Program-made: the position numbers and the translations under genes
Assembly (NCBI GenBank): GCA_028554645.1
Contig: JAQOOI010000013.1
Coordinates: 1-64,000 of the forward strand
Origin: Omphalotus guepiniiformis
Taxonomy: Eukaryota; Basidiomycota; Agaricomycetes; Agaricales; Omphalotaceae
DNA length: 64,000 nt
Reading direction: 5' to 3'
Notes under the pieces: generated by a model
What the model was told of the DNA's origin: nothing
Seen by the model: only the letters and a program-made list of their open reading frames with translations
The model's database searches: none
Shown here: positions 59,707 through 64,000 of the stretch, piece by piece
Layout: every line of letters starts with the position of its first letter
How positions within the stretch are numbered: position 1 is the first letter of the stretch

Positions 59707-62700
59707 ATGAATCACAATTGCACAACCAACCAAGACGTACGCCACGTCCATGCCCAGCTTCAAGACGTACTTGTTCAGCTGCAGGATGAACTCGCCCCGA
59801 GCATAGGCAAGCTCATTGCTGGGCAGATTGGTCTTCCTCCTTGGATACATGATCCAGCTCTCCCTAACGACGAAACGCTTCAATATCTGAAACGTCTTAA
59901 CCTTCCTGCTGCCTCGCCTTCCTCCCAGGACAGACCTAGCCTTCTACTACATGACCTCGGATGTTTAGGTGCAGACTCTGACTACAAGTCTTATATCACA
60001 CAAGTTTTCAGGCCAGGTTGCCATACGTGAGTCTTTGAGTTGAAGGCTTTGGCCCCTCATTTAACACGCGAACATTGCAGGCTGCTCGTCAATACTTCTG
60101 GTGCTGGCAAAACGAGAATCCTTCTTGAGGGTTTGTGTCAAAATTGGGGATTTTATTTCTCAGCGCAGGCTACCACTGCTTTCGCGTTGCAGTCTCTAGG
60201 TTCTCATGATCTCGGTGATACTCTTTACAGGCGTCTCCCTGATTCACCAGGTTTCACACAGAATCTGACTGACTCAGCACGGACGGGTGGACCCGCCTTC
60301 AGAGAAAACAAGGATAGAAATTGCAAGATTGCAGGACACCTAGCTCGAGTTGTTTTACTGGCCAGATTAGTCCTTTTCGAGCAATTCTTGGTGTCCATGA
60401 ACTCTCAGGGTCTTCATGCTACGAACGAGCTCAAACAACGATGGTTATTATTTCAGATCAATCCATTTGTATTGGGCAAGGGAGATTTGTTTAATACCTT
60501 GGTTGATGTCATATGCTCGCAACATATCAATGACACCCAAATGGACAAATTGATTGCGATTTATTGGTGCAGCGTTCATTCCAACTTGGATGCTGCGGCT
60601 AATTCGCCCCATTCTACTCGTGTCAGCGGCGCCTCCCATATATTTCTAGTCGTAGACGAAGCACAGGATGCAGTGGAGAAGTTCCCAGATGCCTTCCGTT
60701 CAAGCATATTTGAAACCCACGATTCGCAACGGCGACCAGTTCTTAGGGAACTGATCAATTGCTGGTTCAACACCATCATGGATTTGAATAAACACACTCA
60801 TCTTTGTGATCGTGTTGCGTATACGTTTATAGTGACAGGTACAGGTATTTCGGGGGATATGATGCAAGAAGCATTATCGTCATCCTTCTTCAAGGCACAG
60901 CCCTTGTTCGTTGCTCATATTACTGGGGGATTAGACACTCCAGAGGCGCAACTGAAGTACGTCAGGAAGTATCTTCCTGAAATGTTTCTCAGATCGCAAC
61001 AGGGCCGAGCCCTTATTCATCGACTTTGGTATTGGCTCGGTGGCAGGTTCGTTGATTTTTATGTTTCTTACACCAGCACTGACGAGTATGATAGGTTTCG
61101 TTTCACTGCGGAGTATCTCGCTCTGCTCATTCAAGATGGTCTCCGGCGACCTCACATCTTGCTAAATGCGTATATCAAATCGTTCTCTAGGATCATGGCA
61201 ACCGACAGCATTACATTTGTCGAAAATGAACCTGACTTCTTCGAATTTCCGAAAATCACATTTCCTCAATTGCAGTATGAAAAGCTACTCCAACGTGAGA
61301 CATTCTTTACGACTGTGGTGTATAGATCTAACTGTCGAGGATCAGGTCAGAACATGTTGACGACTGTCAAAGATATAGTGTATAACTACCTCAGGCGTTC
61401 ACTTCTTCCCGACTCCGCCCAAATTCTCGGGGATGACGAGTCCTTGTTCGTTCAATACGGTTTTGCACGATATCGAACCAGAAATTCCTTCGATGGAGAT
61501 CGAGCCGAGGTCTGCGAGCCGCTCATTCTACTGGCAACCGCTGTCTGGATGAATTCGAGACACGAAAACTTGCATAGGACCCTCTCTAATGAGTTAGGCA
61601 ATGACTCCACCTCAAAGAACGGTTTCGAAGACTACCTCGTCTACTACTTCACTCGAGTCTTCGAGAAACCCACCCGGCTTGAACTGGTATTCGACTTCGA
61701 TTCAAAGGATATCCGGCTGAGTCAATACCGAGCAACGCTGGTCGCTGTGCATCGTAGCGAAATCGACGAGGAAATAGTCGACTTCTCGAAAACCACTTTC
61801 GGACACAGAGAGGCTGCAATCTCCTTGTCAGGGTGCATAGGCGAAAACGTGAAGACATCGAATCGCCTCCAGGAGTGGTTATACTTGCAGAAACACACCA
61901 CATTTTGTTTTCCGCCTCTCGCAATGGGGCCCGACATTCTGTTTGTGTTACAGCTGGACACTCCTGATGGCTTTCAATACATTTGGGTGGCGGTCCAAGC
62001 TAAATATATCTTGGGAGGAGAGAGACCAACCGGATTTGTCAACAAATCGGAATTAGTCCACGCCATAAGGACAGTGACACCAAATCGATTCTATCTCAAG
62101 GTGAGCTATATGTATATGTGAAACTATCTGGACCTCATGTAGAACTGCCTCCTTTGCAGAATGGCTCAGGCCCAGCTGATGAAAGCAGGAGCAATGACAA
62201 GAGAAACGCTGTGTTCGAGGCACTCGACAACCTCCCGCACCGTGAGAGCCGCCTCGCTGGGAGACACAGTGTCTTGCGTGTCATTGCTATTTTCCCTCCA
62301 GAACCCAATTTCTTGGCAGCCTTGGATATCGCTGACCCAGATGGATGCGACGGTCATCCTCTCGTGTCTCTGAATCACGAGTATATTATGTCGCAATTAT
62401 CCAAGGAGCACCCAACGAACAAGCTAAGGAATGTGAAAGACGATCACCTTCAGAAGATTGCCAACGCGGCGGCAAGGCCGAGAACACATCGTATGAGAAC
62501 CAAGAAATTGGAGCGGCTGGAAAAACTTATCTTCCCCTCGAATTGGGACCATGGATTTATTACAAAACTACCTGATGGTAAAATCGAGGACTATCTCGAC
62601 TGCTTCCGCCTACTGCTTGGAGTGGAATACCTTCCGGAGAGGAGAAAAGGAGAGAGAAGTTCGAAGGTCACCAAGGTCAAATTACTTCAGGAGCAACTTC

Positions 62701-62819
62701 GAGCGCATTTCGAAGCAGGGGGATTGGCCTCGGTGAAGGAAGCTGTTCGTGACCGTAATTCGAGTTCCAGACGAATCTCGCAGCTTGATGCGGATGGTGA
62801 TTCTCAAATGGGTGATTGA
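59707..62819 (+). CDS. A2: P-loop NTPase fused to a PD-(D/E)XK-like nuclease
   Basis: Exons 59707-60026, 60081-61046, 61095-62100 and 62160-62819 give 983 residues. Exons 2, 3 and 4 have exactly the lengths of those in A1. Walker A is NTSGAGKTR, Walker B IFLVVDEAQDA, and VTGTGISGDMMQEAL follows. The nuclease half has KNGFEDYLVYYF, MGPDILFVLQL and IWVAVQAKY, identical to A1. The head and NTPase half differ from A1 at many residues while the C-terminal half is nearly identical. Intron 2 is 48 nt without a stop, so unspliced RNA would still be open there. No lesion is visible, and this is the best-preserved A gene of the array. Its target is not known. Confidence 0.7.
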
Positions 62820-63768
62820 AATGATGACTGGTAATTGTGCTGTTTATGGTCCTAAATCATGTTTTGGCTTACTTTACGGGAACTCAGCGATGATGATACA
62901 TCCTGTGTCACTTCGCCGTTCAATTATTATTGTCGTGGTTCCTATACATATGTTTAGCGAACATCTCTTACTATTCATACGAAGGTCTAACTACTCAGCT
63001 ACTAGTACATATGTCCTCATACCATCCATACTCACCTACAACACTACATTATCACATTTGGGACAGCCGTTGTCAATATGTCTATATCCCTTTCCACTCG
63101 CCGGCGCGGATGCACATCCTCAGGCCTCAAGTCTCAGTCCCCGAGATCCTCAAGAGTCCAATTCACATGGATACCCTGCTAGCATTGCTTTAGAAATGGT
63201 ACTAATGTGCTATTGTACACCATTCTGCACTAATAGTAATGGGAGACATATCATCAGGACCTACAGAGAAGAAAGAACACGACTCGCCTGGAAGCTTCGA
63301 GTGTGAAAACAATTAGTCCGTACGGATCCACCGAGTCCGATAGTACATAGTATGTCCGTTTACGCGTATCTTGGCGACGAAGAGTAAAATTAAAAAGTAG
63401 GTATTGAATCTCTGAGCTTGCCTTGTTCTAATAACAGTTAATGCAGTATTACCTTCATTCTGATATGAACAGGTGGACCCACAAGATAGACCCATAGCCG
63501 TAACACAATGTCCTGATAAACGATGTCAAAGTGGTGCCTCGCAACGGTCCGTGAATTTCGCGCTGTGTTCTCTTGTCGGGACTAGACCGGCCACGACAGC
63601 ACAGTCCTCCGAAATGGATGGAGTCACATCGGACGAATTGAATTTCTGCACATGGAATATTCAACTTATAACAACTTATAACATAGTAAAATGTGATAGC
63701 AAGCAGGAAAGCACAAGAACAATGAAAGCGCAACAGAAAAGTAGTACGTACACACCCAGATGGTACAG
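62820..63768. other. Convergent spacer between A2 and B3
   Basis: Repeat of the A1-B2 spacer with small insertions and deletions. TGGACCCACA lies at 63474-63483. No separate gene is seen. Confidence 0.6.
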
Positions 63769-64000
63769 CTACGAAGCAGCCCTGCGCGAACTCCTGAGAT
63801 TATATCGTCGCTCTGCTGTAGCATGCGAGCCACTTCCAGATGCTCCTGAATGTTCCTCGGTATCCGCAGCCTTTGTCTTCGCCTTCTTTCTGCTTTTCTT
63901 CGCAGGTGCAGGTTGCTCCTCGTCCGCAGGTTCCTCGTCTGCAGGTGCATGTTTCCACTTCCCGACTCCCTTGATATAAAAGATGAGACGGTCATGCAGC
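63769..64000 (-). CDS. B3: C-terminal end of a third B-type protein (partial)
   Basis: The minus strand carries HAPADEEPADEE, a lysine-rich run (KKSRKKAKTKAA), and AERRYNLRSS, ending RRAAS at TAG 63769-63771. It matches the last exon of B1 and B2. Four residues (TVDK) present in both others just before the end are missing, without a frame change. The rest of the gene lies beyond the window, so its integrity is unknown. Confidence 0.7.
   Translation of the reverse strand, partial: LHDRLIFYIKGVGKWKHAPADEEPADEEQPAPAKKSRKKAKTKAADTEEHSGASGSGSHATAERRYNLRSSRRAAS

Larger units (their letters stand above)
61351..64000. repeat. Near-identical tract shared with 53953-57300
   Basis: Second copy of the homogenised tract, offset about 7.4 kb. 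It continues to the end of the window, covering the A2 nuclease half, the spacer and the 3' end of B3. Confidence 0.8.

Noticed and set aside
60040..62121. A2 as a single 693-residue open frame
   Set aside because: It reads through introns 2 and 3. Spliced exons match A1 exon for exon and extend the protein to 983 residues.
48000..64000. CRISPR-like or prokaryotic defence locus
   Set aside because: The repeats are gene-length and the genes have spliceosomal introns. There are no short regularly spaced repeats.

Overview
The window looks like genomic DNA of a mushroom-forming basidiomycete (Agaricomycetes). The genes have many short GT-AG introns of about 36-85 nt, and some are GC-AG. Host genes with basidiomycete-type architecture sit beside gene families typical of agaric genomes: a Plavaka-type transposon remnant, an integrase-core DDE transposase, a TET/JBP-like dioxygenase, and P-loop NTPase-nuclease proteins. 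No bacterial operon, CRISPR array or rRNA is visible.

Layout. 1-5.3 kb is mostly gene-poor, with a decayed transposon and unrecognised sequence. 5.4-9.0 kb holds a PIF1 helicase, a tRNA-derived SINE-like element and a broken RAS copy. 9.7-23.4 kb is an accessory block. It contains an acidic protein, two paralogues of unknown function with an intact transposase gene between them, a 42-bp minisatellite, a probable 2-oxoglutarate/Fe(II) oxygenase of TET/JBP type, and a large multi-exon protein of unknown function. 24.3-47.8 kb is a conserved housekeeping block: calcium channel Cch1, eIF3a, a small secreted protein, an enoyl-reductase-like dehydrogenase, CDK1, the GPN-loop GTPase Gpn1, a stand-alone SRA-YDG protein and a p47/Shp1 UBX protein.

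48-64 kb is the most unusual part. Two related multi-exon genes, here called A (+ strand, about 982 aa) and B (- strand, about 899 aa), stand head to head, and the pair is repeated in tandem with a period of about 7.4 kb: B1-A1, B2-A2, then the 3' end of B3 at the window edge. A truncated relic, B0, lies on the left. Both types carry a P-loop NTPase followed by a region resembling a PD-(D/E)XK nuclease fold. The architecture resembles the Crinkler/RHS-like NTPase-nuclease proteins of eukaryotes. A keeps the acidic and lysine residues of the nuclease core; B has lost them but has a lysine-rich tail. The 3' halves of the copies are almost identical, while the 5' halves (head and NTPase) have diverged. 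My reading is an array of paired active and inactive NTPase-nuclease genes under concerted evolution of one half.

Gene models were spliced by hand. For A1, A2, B2, CDK1, eIF3a, SRA, the TET-like gene, the transposase, the small secreted protein and both paralogues X1 and X2, the exon lengths sum to a multiple of three. Family names rest on recognised motifs, not on database searches.
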